From Symbiodinium natans (taxonomy: Eukaryota > Sar > Dinophyceae > Suessiales > Symbiodiniaceae): DNA of 64,000 nt. The notes under the pieces were generated by a model, which was given only the letters and a program-made list of their open reading frames with translations, ran no database searches and had not been told where the DNA came from. The stretch spans positions 250,001-314,000 of the forward strand of contig CAJNDS010001968.1 of the NCBI GenBank assembly GCA_905221605.1. The letters run 5' to 3'. Below are positions 36,101 to 39,669 of this stretch, one piece after another (within the stretch, counting starts at the first letter, position 1; every line of letters starts with the position of its first letter). The position numbers and the translations under genes are program-made.

Positions 36101-37113
36101 ACTGAGGAACTCAATTGTAACCCTACTTGGGGTTATCAGTGGGTTTAGGGTTTAGGGTTTAGGGTTAGGGTACTTAATAACCATCTTAGAACTGTACTTA
36201 TAACCCAATTATGACCATATTAGGGCACTTAAAGGGCTTGTAAGTGGGGTATAGGTACAGCTAAAAGCCGGTTTATAAGCCTTACAACCATATTAGGGCA
36301 CTTAAAGGGCTTGTAAGTGAGGCATAAGTACAGTAAGAATAGGGTTATAAGTACCATGAACCTGCAAGTGGTGTGAAAGAGTCCCTCACAGGAACCCTCG
36401 GATCTCTCATATTCTGGGCGAAGACCAGACAGCTCACTAGCACGCTTAGGTTTAGGGTTTAGGGTTTAGGGTTCAGAGTTTAGGGTCTAGGGTTCTAACC
36501 TCACCCTTCGTGCTCAGAAGGTTTATACCCCAGGGTCTAGGGTAGAGGGCATTAGGGTTTAGGGTTGAGAAAGAGCCCGTAAGGTAATGCAGGAGGTGGG
36601 GGCTTCGGGTTTATCAGCCTCGGTGTTTAGGGTTTTAACATATGAGGTTAAGGGTTTAAAAGGGTGTAAAGGCTTTAACGGCATTAAAGGCTTTTAAGCC
36701 TTTAAAGGGCTTACAAGGGTTTATAAGGTTTAGGCTGGGACCTTTAGGCTGTCTGTAGGTTACGAGGGGCGCGCCCAGGACCCCAGCCCCCGAATGCCAC
36801 GTGTGCCATATCACCTGAGTAAGATGCCCCCTCCCCTAAGCCCTAAACTCTAAACGCTAACCCGAAACTCTCATTCCTGAGCCCTGAACAGTGAACCCTA
36901 AATCCTAAACCCAAACCCGAAACCCTAAACCCTAAACCCTAAACCCTAACCCTAAACCCTAAACCCTAAACGCTAAACCCTAAACCCCGAACCAACCATG
37001 AGTTTGACGTAAGACAGCCCATGCAGGTCGTCAAGGCAGGCACCAAGCAGCGCACAGTCACGCGCCCCTTGGCGGAAGGAGCTTGGGTTTGGGGTTTAAG
37101 GTTTGGGGTTTAG
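2350..37113 (+). CDS. EFL1: Elongation factor-like GTPase 1 (EFL1/RIA1), C-terminal two thirds, about 20 exons
   Basis: EFL1 is a cytosolic GTPase homologous to EF-2 that releases the anti-association factor eIF6 from nascent 60S subunits together with SBDS. Exons reading in family order on the + strand encode: a domain III stretch (AFAIVRV, then GLRLLHRADPSVSIE); the GEN.VLGCCGDEHLKRC core; ARDVEFSVSTPLVAVRES; the TANRKACIRVSAVALP strand; a CGPNLL motif; GFQLASSAGPLCE-EPLRGVAFII; GPMSGQ-VMVATK-EACRYCLL; LGKVYAVLGKRR; EEGLREGTSLF; AFSHWELSEEDPF; MARKLI-DAIRKRKGLPTDEK; and VVKAGTKQRT near the C terminus. Most junctions are in phase when GT, GC or GA donors join AG acceptors. The G domain and most of domain II lie upstream of the window or were not recognised. 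Exons of the low-conservation insert (9.6-20 kb) are incomplete. A whole second gene sits in the intron 4082-8956. I see no stop or frameshift in the conserved exons. Identification is by motif recall, not by a search. Confidence 0.9.
3267..3313 (+). CDS. EFL1: EFL1 exon, domain III helix
   Basis: After an acgcag acceptor the frame reads QPSRVEDLKALERGL. The family has a helix here ending in GL.LL..ADP. The donor is GC (TTC|GCAG). Joining to 4044 rebuilds the family motif across the junction. Confidence 0.85.
4044..4081 (+). CDS. EFL1: EFL1 exon, LLHRADPSVSIE
   Basis: A 38-nt exon lies between an accag acceptor and a GC donor (GAG|GCCTGA). It encodes the diagnostic EF-2/EFL1 motif LL.RADPSV. 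Frame and phase match the exons at 3267 and 8957. The intron that follows (4082-8956) contains a complete other gene. Confidence 0.88.
4665..5000 (+). other. Open islands upstream of the nested gene
   Basis: Two islands, at 4673-4795 (after ttgcag, about 40 open codons) and 4895-4968 (ending at a gtttaggg junction), are open in one frame. They lie in the EFL1 intron and just upstream of the glycosyltransferase-like gene, so they may be its 5' untranslated or N-terminal exons. No homology was recognised. Confidence 0.25.
5059..8467 (+). CDS. Glycosyltransferase-like type II membrane protein, seven exons, nested in an EFL1 intron
   Basis: Exons: 5059-6685, 6919-6981, 7229-7281, 7351-7431, 7626-7826, 7950-8052, 8210-8467. 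The first ATG (5059) follows an in-frame stop at 5041. About 75 residues in is one hydrophobic segment (WAVLGVLAFSLG), giving a cytoplasmic N-tail and lumenal body, typical of Golgi enzymes. The next part (LDLVVAHCDQSLLWMDSF, then VFIFNRCG and GREEHVQ) resembles DUF3431. The C-terminal part carries the series NCYDFEAY, then LNLSSRGPFLPF, KVKLVGLTM, HVQSMLWATD and GDPWYPN, as in a family of eukaryotic and algal glycosyltransferase-like proteins. Removing the six introns joins these motifs in one frame. The last 20 codons run into telomere-like repeat, so the true C terminus is uncertain. The substrate is unknown. Confidence 0.82.
6686..6918 (+). other. Intron 1 of the nested gene
   Basis: It interrupts the conserved LNLSSRG/PFLP motif. 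Keeping one frame requires the junction AGAG|TAGATA...TTTCAG|GCCC, so either boundary reading (TA...AG, or GT...CA shifted by one base) is non-canonical. No clear TIR is visible. The interior has short inverted CCTTTT/AAAAGG segments. Confidence 0.6.
6982..7228 (+). mobile_element. Intron 2 of the nested gene, GA-AG, flanked by GACTC duplication
   Basis: GACTC occurs at 6982-6986 and 7229-7233. Removing one copy plus the intervening sequence restores SRLSEKVKLVG in frame. Read as an intron it begins GA and ends AAG. It contains a TTTAGGG array (7019-7060). The ends show only weak inverted similarity. Confidence 0.7.
7282..7350 (+). repeat. Intron 3 of the nested gene: TTTAGGG array with about 20-bp flanking duplication
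   Basis: The intron is essentially gtttagggttactaggg plus a TTTAGGG array. A 20-bp stretch before it (7261-7280) is repeated with three mismatches at its 3' end (7335-7354). GT-AG splicing keeps the frame (SKQAA then AATNAK). The arrangement suggests a staggered break filled with telomeric repeat. Confidence 0.7.
7432..7625 (+). mobile_element. Intron 4: CTTGGTAGCCCAG-family introner enlarged by CCCTAAA repeats
   Basis: The ends gcttggcagcccagtgg and ggttactgggctactaagc are inverted repeats. CAG precedes and closes the element, giving a GC-AG intron. About 150 bp of CCCTAAA repeats fill the interior. Splicing joins LRGLQ to VILRHLEKD in phase 0. Confidence 0.85.
7827..7949 (+). mobile_element. 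Intron 5: CTTAGTAGCTGAG-family introner, copy 2, GA-AG
   Basis: The left part is nearly identical to the element at 1381-1484; the middle is replaced by CCCTAAA repeats. GATAC flanks both sides (7827-7831, 7950-7954). Removing the element restores FDTGYSI across the junction. Read as an intron it starts GA and ends AAG. Confidence 0.88.
8053..8209 (+). mobile_element. Intron 6: TTTAGGG array joined to a CTTGGTAGCCCAG-family element
   Basis: A TTTAGGG array (8056-8112) runs into gtagcccagttcc, and the right end is ttgctgggctaccaag. The interior has ttctgggttccc / ggtgccctt segments shared with other copies. Excision restores LGLLGYQGDPWYP. No boundary choice gives a canonical dinucleotide pair. 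Confidence 0.75.
8545..8600 (+). other. Candidate exon between the nested gene and EFL1 exon 4
   Basis: After ccttag, about 17 codons (LLCKQYFVEGFRVWVAG) are open up to a GGTTTAGGG junction. It may be a last exon of the nested gene or chance. The rest of 8470-8950 is degenerate telomeric repeat and unique non-coding sequence. Confidence 0.25.
8957..9031 (+). CDS. EFL1: EFL1 exon, GEN.VLGCCGDEHLKRC core
   Basis: The acceptor is atggag. The frame reads AMVTGENVLGCCGDEHLKRC then THDLQ, the most recognisable EF-2-family domain III motif, in the EFL1 form. The donor is GC (CAG|GCGGTG). It joins KLYARDV at 9347 in phase 0. Confidence 0.92.
9347..9444 (+). CDS. EFL1: EFL1 exon, ARDVEFSVSTPLVAVRES
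   Basis: After gccgcgcag the frame reads KLYARDVEFSVSTPLVAVRE, the domain III/IV boundary of EFL1. The next codons (IAKSAPWQERRL) are in a variable part. It ends at the element 9445-9564, which begins GT. Confidence 0.92.
9445..9564 (+). mobile_element. EFL1: CTAGGACC(C/G)-family introner inside EFL1, GTGT duplication
   Basis: The ends ctaggaccgggagtag and ctactcccaagtctag-like (inverted) are flanked by GTGT at 9445-9448 and 9565-9568. Read as an intron it is GT-AG: the donor comes from the first duplication copy and the AG from the element end. A second copy is at 25973-26093. It interrupts an EFL1 exon, which resumes at 9565 for about 20 nt before an in-frame stop, so another donor must follow. 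Confidence 0.8.
9600..15128. repeat. EFL1 intronic region: telomeric arrays, microsatellites, degenerate arrays
   Basis: There is no recognised gene. Two islands could be exons of the variable EFL1 insert: 10247-10332 (open about 28 codons, ends at gtttaggg) and 13434-13516 (after ttcag, LEDVPVQYERISMSPAAVMT). Microsatellites: (TA)n/(GA)n/(GTAT)n at 12007-12435 and a T run at 11745-11770. A block of mutated TTTAGGG (TTTACGG, TTTCGGG) fills 14065-14645 and is flanked by CCTGAAACGCAC repeats. Confidence 0.7.
11046..11154. mobile_element. TIR element with GGGCGGTTGTCAAAAT ends
   Basis: atatgggcggttgtcaaaat is matched inversely by attttgacaaccacccatat about 80 bp later. ATCAGTG lies just outside each end (about 11031-11037 and 11152-11158) and could be a duplication. 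The interior holds a short GGATCC-containing palindromic segment. Non-coding. Confidence 0.7.
15129..15224 (+). CDS. EFL1: EFL1 exon, domain IV strand
   Basis: The frame reads APEVWTANRKACIRVSAVALP then DRALAAHH, matching the EF-2/EFL1 stretch in which a T.N....I.V.A.PLP strand opens domain IV. It lies between a CCCTAAA array and a degenerate TTTAGGG array. A GC donor gives an in-phase join to 15725. Confidence 0.85.
15725..15807 (+). CDS. EFL1: EFL1 exon, helix after domain IV strand
   Basis: After ccccaag, 27 open codons (GVLDWMDRRAEALEAVI then HRQQAPPHLLQ) end at CAG|GGTCTAAG. Position and helical character fit the segment after the PLP motif in EFL1. Sequence conservation there is low, so placement rests on order and phase. 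Confidence 0.6.
16219..16275 (+). CDS. EFL1: Probable EFL1 exon (KFAAKASVELAGLFVNIWQ)
   Basis: The island is open and ends at CAG before a degenerate TTTAGGG block. A helix ending in IW precedes the GP..CGPN motif in EFL1, which fits, but the match is short. Confidence 0.4.
16870..18560 (+). other. Candidate exons in EFL1 insert region, plus 21-bp tandem repeat
   Basis: Open islands: 16874-16981 (36 codons, ends CAG|GGTTTAGG), 17219-17285 (after cttcag), 17979-18045 and 18477-18554 (after ttttag, ends TGA). Between them (18216-18325) lies a tandem repeat of about 21 bp with core GCCAAGTCCTTCGTCGA, four to five copies, next to an (AT)n/(TTTA)n microsatellite. No homology was recognised for the islands. 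Confidence 0.3.
18688..18804 (+). CDS. Candidate terminal exon with hydrophobic C-terminal segment
   Basis: The frame runs 38 codons to TAA and includes LLIFFMFLFLSGLSG, a possible membrane segment. It lies in the EFL1 span between exons at 16219 and 20660, where a terminal exon would belong to another nested gene or be chance. Confidence 0.25.
   Translation, partial: PEDTNIPDAQNLLEVTTNEILLIFFMFLFLSGLSGQGD
19003..19094. mobile_element. TIR element, TTGGGATGTTCCCC family, copy 1
   Basis: ttgggatgttccc and ggaacatcccaa are inverted ends about 90 bp apart. A run of 17 G lies inside. Other copies are at 32068-32141 and 35531-35654. Confidence 0.75.
19429..19755 (+). CDS. Candidate coding segment interrupted by an introner
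   Basis: The left part (19429-19487, DEFEFVVRLQWPGHHL) and right part (19617-19755, RAKNVRLPDCQPPPYPPRTT onward) join in one frame when the TIR element 19488-19616 is removed. About 65 codons are then open. This is stronger than openness alone, but I do not recognise the protein. It could be part of the variable EFL1 insert. Confidence 0.45.
19488..19616. mobile_element. TIR element, CTTACTTGGAGG family
   Basis: cttacttggagg at the left and ccttcaagtaag at the right are inverted ends. An inner pair, acttagtaagt-like, forms a second stem. Removal keeps an open frame across the site. Related elements are at 55576-55682 and 59362-59408. Confidence 0.75.
20083..20226 (+). CDS. Candidate exon, unidentified
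   Basis: After gatgctag, 47 codons are open to TAG (ALLLRILRKYPSNRFSLEFD onward). Codon make-up is protein-like. Position is within the EFL1 span. Confidence 0.35.
   Translation, partial: ALLLRILRKYPSNRFSLEFDAQGHTKYDFRYSCIMSYPSKLLPASST
20311..20389 (+). CDS. Candidate exon, unidentified (Ser/Gly-rich)
   Basis: After gcgccag, 26 open codons (ESYDSTSDRTQSASGQAPGS onward) end at a cttaggg array. This may be disordered insert sequence of EFL1. Confidence 0.3.
20660..20699 (+). CDS. EFL1: EFL1 exon, CGPNLL motif
   Basis: The frame reads RMCGPNLLPSGPCA, matching the EFL1 motif (R)CGPN.L. Exact boundaries are not resolved; the same frame is open back to about 20610 and includes GPNGCG. Confidence 0.6.
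20844..21101 (+). CDS. ORF of 85 codons, unidentified, terminal
   Basis: The longest simple frame in the 9-29 kb part of the window. It opens just after a TTTAGGG array and ends TGA at 21101. It contains ALKYIRDYIKDSRRLTRRIP, a basic amphipathic stretch. It lies in the EFL1 span between conserved exons, so it is either intronic and fortuitous or a second nested gene. Confidence 0.35.
   Translation: MPVTLARLHGKAEGKVPSGSSSLHAESIHSVHQLRLSTRTSPALKYIRDYIKDSRRLTRRIPKLRGASGDYSSGGSLQGFFSGIL
21318..22500 (+). other. Candidate exon islands in EFL1 intronic sequence
   Basis: Islands with CAG acceptors or GT donors and open frames: 21318-21373; 21738-21780; 21976-22117 (47 codons, ends CAG|GTACAC); 22235-22342 (acidic, LEDASDSGSEMSENPFPALE, ends TGA); 22399-22493 (33 codons). 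They may encode the variable segment between CGPNLL and GFQLA of EFL1. Long CCCTAAA arrays lie at 21140-21292 and 21420-21720. Confidence 0.35.
22671..22724 (+). CDS. EFL1: EFL1 exon, GFQLASSAGPLCE
   Basis: The frame reads MHTRGFQLASSAGPLCE. EFL1 proteins have GFQLA..(S/A)GPMCEEP here. The donor is GA (GAG|GACTCT). The next exon begins GAG CCG, completing CE-EPLRGVAF. Confidence 0.92.
22826..22926. mobile_element. CTTGGTAGCCCAG-family element, left end degraded
   Basis: The right end ggttgctgggctaccaag and the inner segment aaggttcccttattatcaagtaaccaac match the family at 8113-8216 and 23509-23620. The left TIR is not recognisable. Confidence 0.6.
23187..23620 (+). other. Open islands and a CTTGGTAGCCCAG-family element
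   Basis: The island 23187-23312 is open for about 42 codons (hydrophobic, LALLAAHPAFAPHLRLGLLQ onward). The island 23360-23508 is open in two frames. The second runs into a TIR element at 23509-23620 (cttggtagcccagtggtaccc ... ggttactgggctaa). Both islands fall in the EFL1 intron 22725-24363, so they are probably not exons of it. Confidence 0.35.
24364..24474 (+). CDS. EFL1: EFL1 exon, EPLRGVAFII
   Basis: After gctaacag the frame reads EPLRGVAFIIHAAQG, matching the family EP..GV.F segment after GPMCE. The rest (TAQTHDEDQHRLGGQGRSGA) is hydrophilic, as in the variable insert of other EFL1 proteins. It ends at a foldback element starting near 24475. Confidence 0.88.
24475..24705. mobile_element. 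Foldback element, AAGGGATACGAGGAGCGACCC family
   Basis: aagggatacgaggagcgaccctgagaagggaccct at the left is partly inverted at the right (gggtctcttacacaagggtcactcctgccgtctt). The middle holds AT-rich microsatellite. Similar left ends are at 12974 and, inverted, at 31035-31075. Confidence 0.5.
24830..24941. mobile_element. Near-perfect palindromic element, CCCAGAGACTCC family, copy 1
   Basis: The 112-bp sequence folds almost completely: cccagagactccaaaaccc against gggttttggagtctctggg, and ccttaattaa inside both arms. A second copy at 34967-35074 is highly similar. Non-coding. Confidence 0.85.
25000..25079 (+). CDS. Candidate EFL1 exon (helical, VKARLADRLKDHLLSYGHAA)
   Basis: 26 open codons end at CAG|GTTTCG. 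Position is between EPLRGVAF and GPMSGQ, where EFL1 has variable, charged sequence. No direct motif match. Confidence 0.45.
25450..25492. repeat. Poly-C tract upstream of an EFL1 acceptor
   Basis: About 42 uninterrupted C, followed by cacccccacccc. It sits just upstream of the EFL1 exon at 25513 and would serve as an extreme polypyrimidine tract. The length may be unreliable in the assembly. Confidence 0.9.
25513..25563 (+). CDS. EFL1: EFL1 exon, YGPMSGQ
   Basis: The frame reads DGIAVTGASPYGPMSGQ, matching the EFL1 and EF-2 signature GP.SGQ. The donor is GC (CAG|GCGAGG). The frame joins VMVATK at 26492 in phase 0. Confidence 0.9.
25973..26093. mobile_element. CTAGGACCCAGTAGG-family element, copy 2
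   Basis: ctaggacccagtaggccc and ggctactcctgggtctag are inverted ends. The interior (ttcccttacaaacccctttaaaccaaaaagggcaccc) matches the EFL1 introner at 9445-9564. It sits in the EFL1 intron 25564-26491. Confidence 0.75.
26492..26509 (+). CDS. EFL1: EFL1 micro-exon of 18 nt (VMVATK)
   Basis: Between ttgcag and a GA donor (AAG|GACGTT). It encodes the six residues needed between SGQ (25563) and EACRYCLL (27171). Without it the family motif SGQ......(D/E)ACR would be broken. Confidence 0.8.
27171..27220 (+). CDS. EFL1: EFL1 exon, EACRYCLL
   Basis: After gtgcag the frame reads EACRYCLLRDLASSQP; EFL1 has (D/E)ACR.AL here. The GT donor at 27221 joins 27520 in phase. The sequence just after the donor (tttcttggtggagggctttcagc) is duplicated at 27290-27312. 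Confidence 0.85.
27520..27572 (+). CDS. EFL1: EFL1 exon before domain V
   Basis: After cttgcag the frame reads VQGVQGIRIFRTLKLIR. A GA donor (C|GAGCAG) would join QASESQEMLGKVYAVL in phase. The upstream frame stays open to 27612, so the 3' boundary is inferred from the next exon's phase. Confidence 0.6.
27740..28339 (+). CDS. Two open segments ending at a strong GTAAGT donor, unidentified
   Basis: 27740-28039 is open for 99 codons and Arg/Ser-rich in part (PRQRSRSPFVRDRRRSG). 28141-28339 follows ttcag, is open for 66 codons and ends CAT|GTAAGTCC, the best canonical donor in the window. Both lie in the EFL1 intron before 28956. They could be a nested gene, an unrecognised EFL1 insert, or chance. 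Confidence 0.4.
28415..28526. mobile_element. Foldback element, GTACTTAATAACC family, copy 1
   Basis: gtacttaataacc and ggttattaagtgc are inverted ends. Inside are ataacccacttataagccctttaag and its approximate inverse. Related copies are at 35102-35228 and 36170-36353. Confidence 0.7.
28956..29026 (+). CDS. EFL1: EFL1 exon, domain V LGKVYAVLGKRR
   Basis: The frame reads ASESQEMLGKVYAVLGKRRA, the EF-2/EFL1 domain V signature (G.VYAVL.KR). The donor is GA (CAG|GAGACG). It joins EEGLREGTSLF in phase 0. Confidence 0.93.
29060..29470. repeat. Variant telomeric and 9-bp tandem repeats
   Basis: TTAGGGC units (about 29067-29145), then canonical TTTAGGG, then a 9-bp GGGCTACTA repeat (about 29415-29465, six units). 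Similar TTAGGGC runs are at 29700-29850 and 31735-31855. All lie in EFL1 introns. Confidence 0.85.
29613..29693 (+). CDS. EFL1: EFL1 exon, EEGLREGTSLFYI
   Basis: After gttcgcag the frame reads EEGLREGTSLFYIHAHIPLA then NSPLGRQ. EFL1 has EEM.EGT..F......LPV here. It ends CAG|GTCTTT. Confidence 0.93.
29855..30097 (+). other. ORF of 80 codons in an EFL1 intron, unidentified
   Basis: It opens after a TTTAGGG array and ends TAA. It is hydrophobic in part (SFGFYWVCDLCWLAMVRLLF). Position is between EFL1 exons 29613 and 30655, so it is probably intronic and fortuitous. A (TA)n microsatellite follows at 30130-30195. Confidence 0.2.
30655..30717 (+). CDS. EFL1: EFL1 exon, AFSHWELSEEDPF
   Basis: The frame reads GHVSFHCAFSHWELSEEDPF. 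EFL1 has (F)SHWE....DPF here. The donor is GC (CAA|GCCAGG). A pyrimidine tract (30622-30645) precedes it. The left junction needs a one-base shift from GT-AG to keep phase. Confidence 0.92.
30935..31075. mobile_element. Foldback element, GGAGGGACC family
   Basis: ggagggacctttataaggg and the inverse ccttataccccttaagg / gggtccctcc frame a block with gggttatatagggg direct repeats. The right end is the inverse of the elements at 12974 and 24475. Confidence 0.5.
31602..31631 (+). CDS. EFL1: EFL1 exon, EASLTPDELE
   Basis: A 30-nt exon between ctgcacag and a GA donor. It supplies the acidic TP.ELE helix between DPF and LGD in domain V of EFL1. The donor may be three bases later (GAG|GAG is ambiguous). 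Confidence 0.82.
32068..32141. mobile_element. TIR element, TTGGGATGTTCCCC family, copy 2
   Basis: A 74-bp element: ttgggatgttccccctta against taaggggaacatcccaa. It is the shortest and cleanest copy. Confidence 0.85.
32556..32603 (+). CDS. EFL1: EFL1 exon, ELGDQPLPPTMARKLI
   Basis: After ccgcgcag the frame reads ELGDQPLPPTMARKLI. EFL1 has an (A)RK.(M/I) helix here. The GA donor (ATC|GAACCC) joins DAIRKRKG in phase 0 with no gap. Confidence 0.88.
33550..33690 (+). other. Open island ending TAA in an EFL1 intron
   Basis: After ttacatag about 22 codons (QQKNTGTKCQADLAQSRRKL) run to TAA. It lies between EFL1 exons 32556 and 35736. No identity. The surrounding 32.6-35.7 kb is telomeric arrays (32650-32830, 33905-33972), palindromic elements and unique non-coding sequence. 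Confidence 0.2.
34967..35074. mobile_element. Palindromic element, CCCAGAGACTCC family, copy 2
   Basis: cccagagactccaatatcc against ggatattggagtctttggg, with attaaggaatata arms inside. The shared centre with copy 1 is aaatcatattaggg(a/t)tccta. Confidence 0.85.
35102..35228. mobile_element. Foldback element, ACTTATAACCC family, copy 2
   Basis: acttataacccaatg ... ggttagtaagtccctga with an inner taggcccctaaagtgccccccaatatggttat block shared with 28415-28526 and 36170-36353. Confidence 0.6.
35340..35415. repeat. 9-bp tandem repeat (TTTAGGAGG)n
   Basis: About eight units of GGTTTAGGA with single-base variants; this is TTTAGGG expanded by two bases. Intronic. Confidence 0.8.
35531..35654. mobile_element. 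TIR element, TTGGGATGTTCCCC family, copy 3, with CCCTAAA insert
   Basis: Ends ttgggatgttc and gggaacatcccaa. A CCCTAAAC block (35609-35636) sits inside near the right end, as in the introners of the nested gene. Confidence 0.75.
35736..35777 (+). CDS. EFL1: EFL1 exon, DAIRKRKGLPTDEK
   Basis: A 42-nt exon after gtcccgag. It encodes the near-invariant R.RKGL motif close to the EFL1 C terminus. The donor is GC (AAG|GCGCTT). Confidence 0.93.
36170..36353. mobile_element. Foldback element, GTACTTAATAACC family, copy 3, internal duplication
   Basis: gtacttaataacc and ggttataagtac ends. The block ccatattagggcacttaaagggcttgtaagtg occurs twice in direct orientation inside. Confidence 0.7.
37027..37113 (+). 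CDS. EFL1: EFL1 probable terminal exon, VVKAGTKQRT
   Basis: After gcccatgcag the frame reads VVKAGTKQRTVTRPLAEGA. EFL1 ends with (V/I)V...EKQRT plus a short basic tail. The frame continues through repeat to TAG at 37111-37113. A donor inside (CTTG|GGTTTGG) cannot be excluded. Confidence 0.8.
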   Translation, partial: VVKAGTKQRTVTRPLAEGAWVWGLRFGV

Positions 37114-37319
37114 AGTTTCGGGTTTAGGGTTTAGGGTTTGGGGTTTAGGCTTTAGGGTTTAGGCTTACGTTAGCTACAGCGGGTGTAGTACGGAGCGAAC
37201 TTATGGGGCTTCAGCAAGTTACGCCCGGCAACAACGTCAGGTGGTGCTTTGTTTTTTAACCTGCCCCCCCCCACGTTAACTACAGTGGAGTTCAGGGTTT
37301 AGGGTTTTAGGGTTCACGG

Positions 37320-37412
37320 TTTAGGGTTAGCATTTGAGCAGTCCGAGACATGGATGCCGCTGAGGAGTTTAATTTACGTTGCCATCACAGGAAAGCAGTC
37401 GGTTTTCCTATT
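37320..37412 (+). CDS. Candidate exon before a TA microsatellite
   Basis: After ttgagcag two frames are open: one reads SETWMPLRSLIYVAITGKQS, the other starts at ATG 37350 (MDAAEEFNLRCHHRKAVGFP). They run into (TA)n. Unidentified. Confidence 0.25.
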
Positions 37413-37417
37413 TGTAC

Positions 37418-37715
37418 GGATATATATATATATATATATATTATACTATATATATATATATATATATCATATAATATATTATATAATATGTATATATATA
37501 TAATATATAATATAATACAATACAATATGCCATAATATAATATAATATCAGATCATATAATACAATGCAATATGCTATAATACAATACAATATGCTATAA
37601 TATAATATAATATAATATAATATAATATAATGTAATGTAATGTAAAATATGTATATATATATATATATTGTAGTATATATAGACATTGTATATATATATA
37701 TATATATTATAGCAC
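37418..37715. repeat. AT microsatellite cluster
   Basis: (TA)n, TATAA and ATACAATATGC units. Similar clusters: 12007-12435, 30130-30195, 39438-39485, 42447-42560, 50655-50835. Confidence 0.95.
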
Positions 37716-39660
37716 CTGAAGCTAAGTTAGGGAGCTGAGGATGGCCAATCCCGGCCTTCCCAGACGCCGCAATTCTGAAGATATACTCCTCAAATCAGAA
37801 GCGGATCCCTAAACCCTAAACCCTAAACCCTAAACCCTAAACCATCCTTGGAACCCCCACGTCCCCCCTTGCGAGTCGAGGCATGAAATGATGTGCGATT
37901 GGGCTTAGGGTGTGGCCCTTTCATGGACAGCACCCAAGTTTCACAGCTAGCAGCCCGAACACAGGAGCCCAAACTGGCTGCGTGACTTCACAGATCTCAG
38001 GTCCAGTGTGGGCCATAAGAACCCAAACCCTGAACCTTCAACCCCAGGTTCAACCCCAGGGCCCCTAACCAACGAGTGGAATCTCTTCAAGCGCTAAAGC
38101 CCTAGATTTCGCCCTTGAAACCTTCGAACCCGAAACCCTCAAGAGTTTAGGGTTTGGTGCGACCACTAGCACCCTTCTTCCCTTCAGGATGAGGAAGCCG
38201 TTCTAAACCTCATACCGCTAAAACTTGACACCCGCAGAAGCCGTACAAAAGTCAACGTCAGCGTGGGCTCGCGCATAGAAGTAGCACCGCACTATCAGGG
38301 GCAAGCTCTCAATGTGGCTATATAGGGTGTACGGTTTAGGATTATATAGGTCCAGGGGTTGTTTGTTTTGAGGGTATTGGGTTTCACGTCTAAGTTTTAA
38401 GGTTTAAGCGGTTAGGCTTTATAGGGTTGATTGGGTTTAGGGCCGTTTAGGGTTTGGGGTTTATAGGGTTTAGGGTGTTGAGTTTTGTTGAGGCTTGGGG
38501 CTTCCCAACTGGGTTTCGGCTTAGCCACGAAACTAAAGCCTTGATTGGGATGGCGATGTGGCGATATAAAGGCCCTGCACGTTCAGCTCGCTCAAATCAG
38601 TTTTGGGGCCTTGCGCGATGAAGAAGCATGTCGAAATAGGGATGCTGGGGGTGTTCTTCAAGTTGTGGGACTGCAGCCCAAGCCGTAAATCCTAAGCACC
38701 CTAAACCCTGAACCCAAAACCCAAAAAAAAAAAAAACTCAAACCGAAACCCTCAGAAAGCGTAAGTCCTAAACCCTAAAATACCCTAAAGCCCTCAAACC
38801 CGAAGCCTTCGTGCTGCATGAAGGAGCCCCCTGATATTTAGAACCAAAAAGCGGGCAAAGAGTGCGGCAGAGGAAGGACAGCAGGGATACCCTCCGGCAG
38901 GAGAGATTCTTCTCGTGGCTTGGGATGTAGGATTTAAAGCCCTAAATCCTAAACCCTAAACCTAATTGAACCCAAAACCCTAAACCTTAAACCCTAAACC
39001 CTACTTGGTATGGTTTTATGAAGAGGGGCATGGGAGGCTGAGATTTAGAATCCCTGATGCGGAAACAAGCATCCGTTGGCACCGCTCCTCTCTAAGACCA
39101 TACAGATCCCGCTACACCGCAAGGGTCCCCAAAGCGCTCTCTGGTTTGAGTCTCTAAGGTTTAGGGCGTAGGGTTTCATTAGGGTTTGGAGTTTAGGGTT
39201 AAGGGCCTGAGTAATGAGAGAGAAGAGGGTTTTGGGGGGGTTATTCTCGTATCATTGCAAAGGGGCCAGAAAGACTGTTGTTGGTATATAATTCTTCCGA
39301 CCTCTATAGTATGTCGTAAGAGTTCTTTGGGGGCCCTTGAATGGTAGAGTCCGCGGTTGCAGCAGACCTCACCAGACGGAAGCGGAAAAATGGGAGACCC
39401 GTGGAGTTGTGGAAGCCCTATACGTCCAGGGAGCAAATACATATATATATATATATATATAGATACATATGCATATATATATATAGGCCTTTGGGATTAT
39501 GAAAGCCTTTCTTTATTTAGGTGTTGTAATTTTGGGGGTCAAAGTTTAGGTTTTGGGGTGTAGGGTTTGGGCTGCAAGCAGGTAGATTCTTTACAAGGAC
39601 CATCGGTTGGCTAGCCCAACTCCCCAAATGATAGCTCGAGATGCTCAGATAGATGAGAGT
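37716..39660. other. No recognisable gene
   Basis: Unique sequence with degenerate telomeric repeats, one clean CCCTAAA array (37807-37842) and short open frames on both strands without splice context. A TTTAGGG-rich stretch covers 38325-38480. Confidence 0.6.
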
Positions 39661-39669
39661 CACAGGGTC

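Noticed and set aside
37441-37686. ORF of 81 codons, minus strand
   Set aside because: Translated AT microsatellite.
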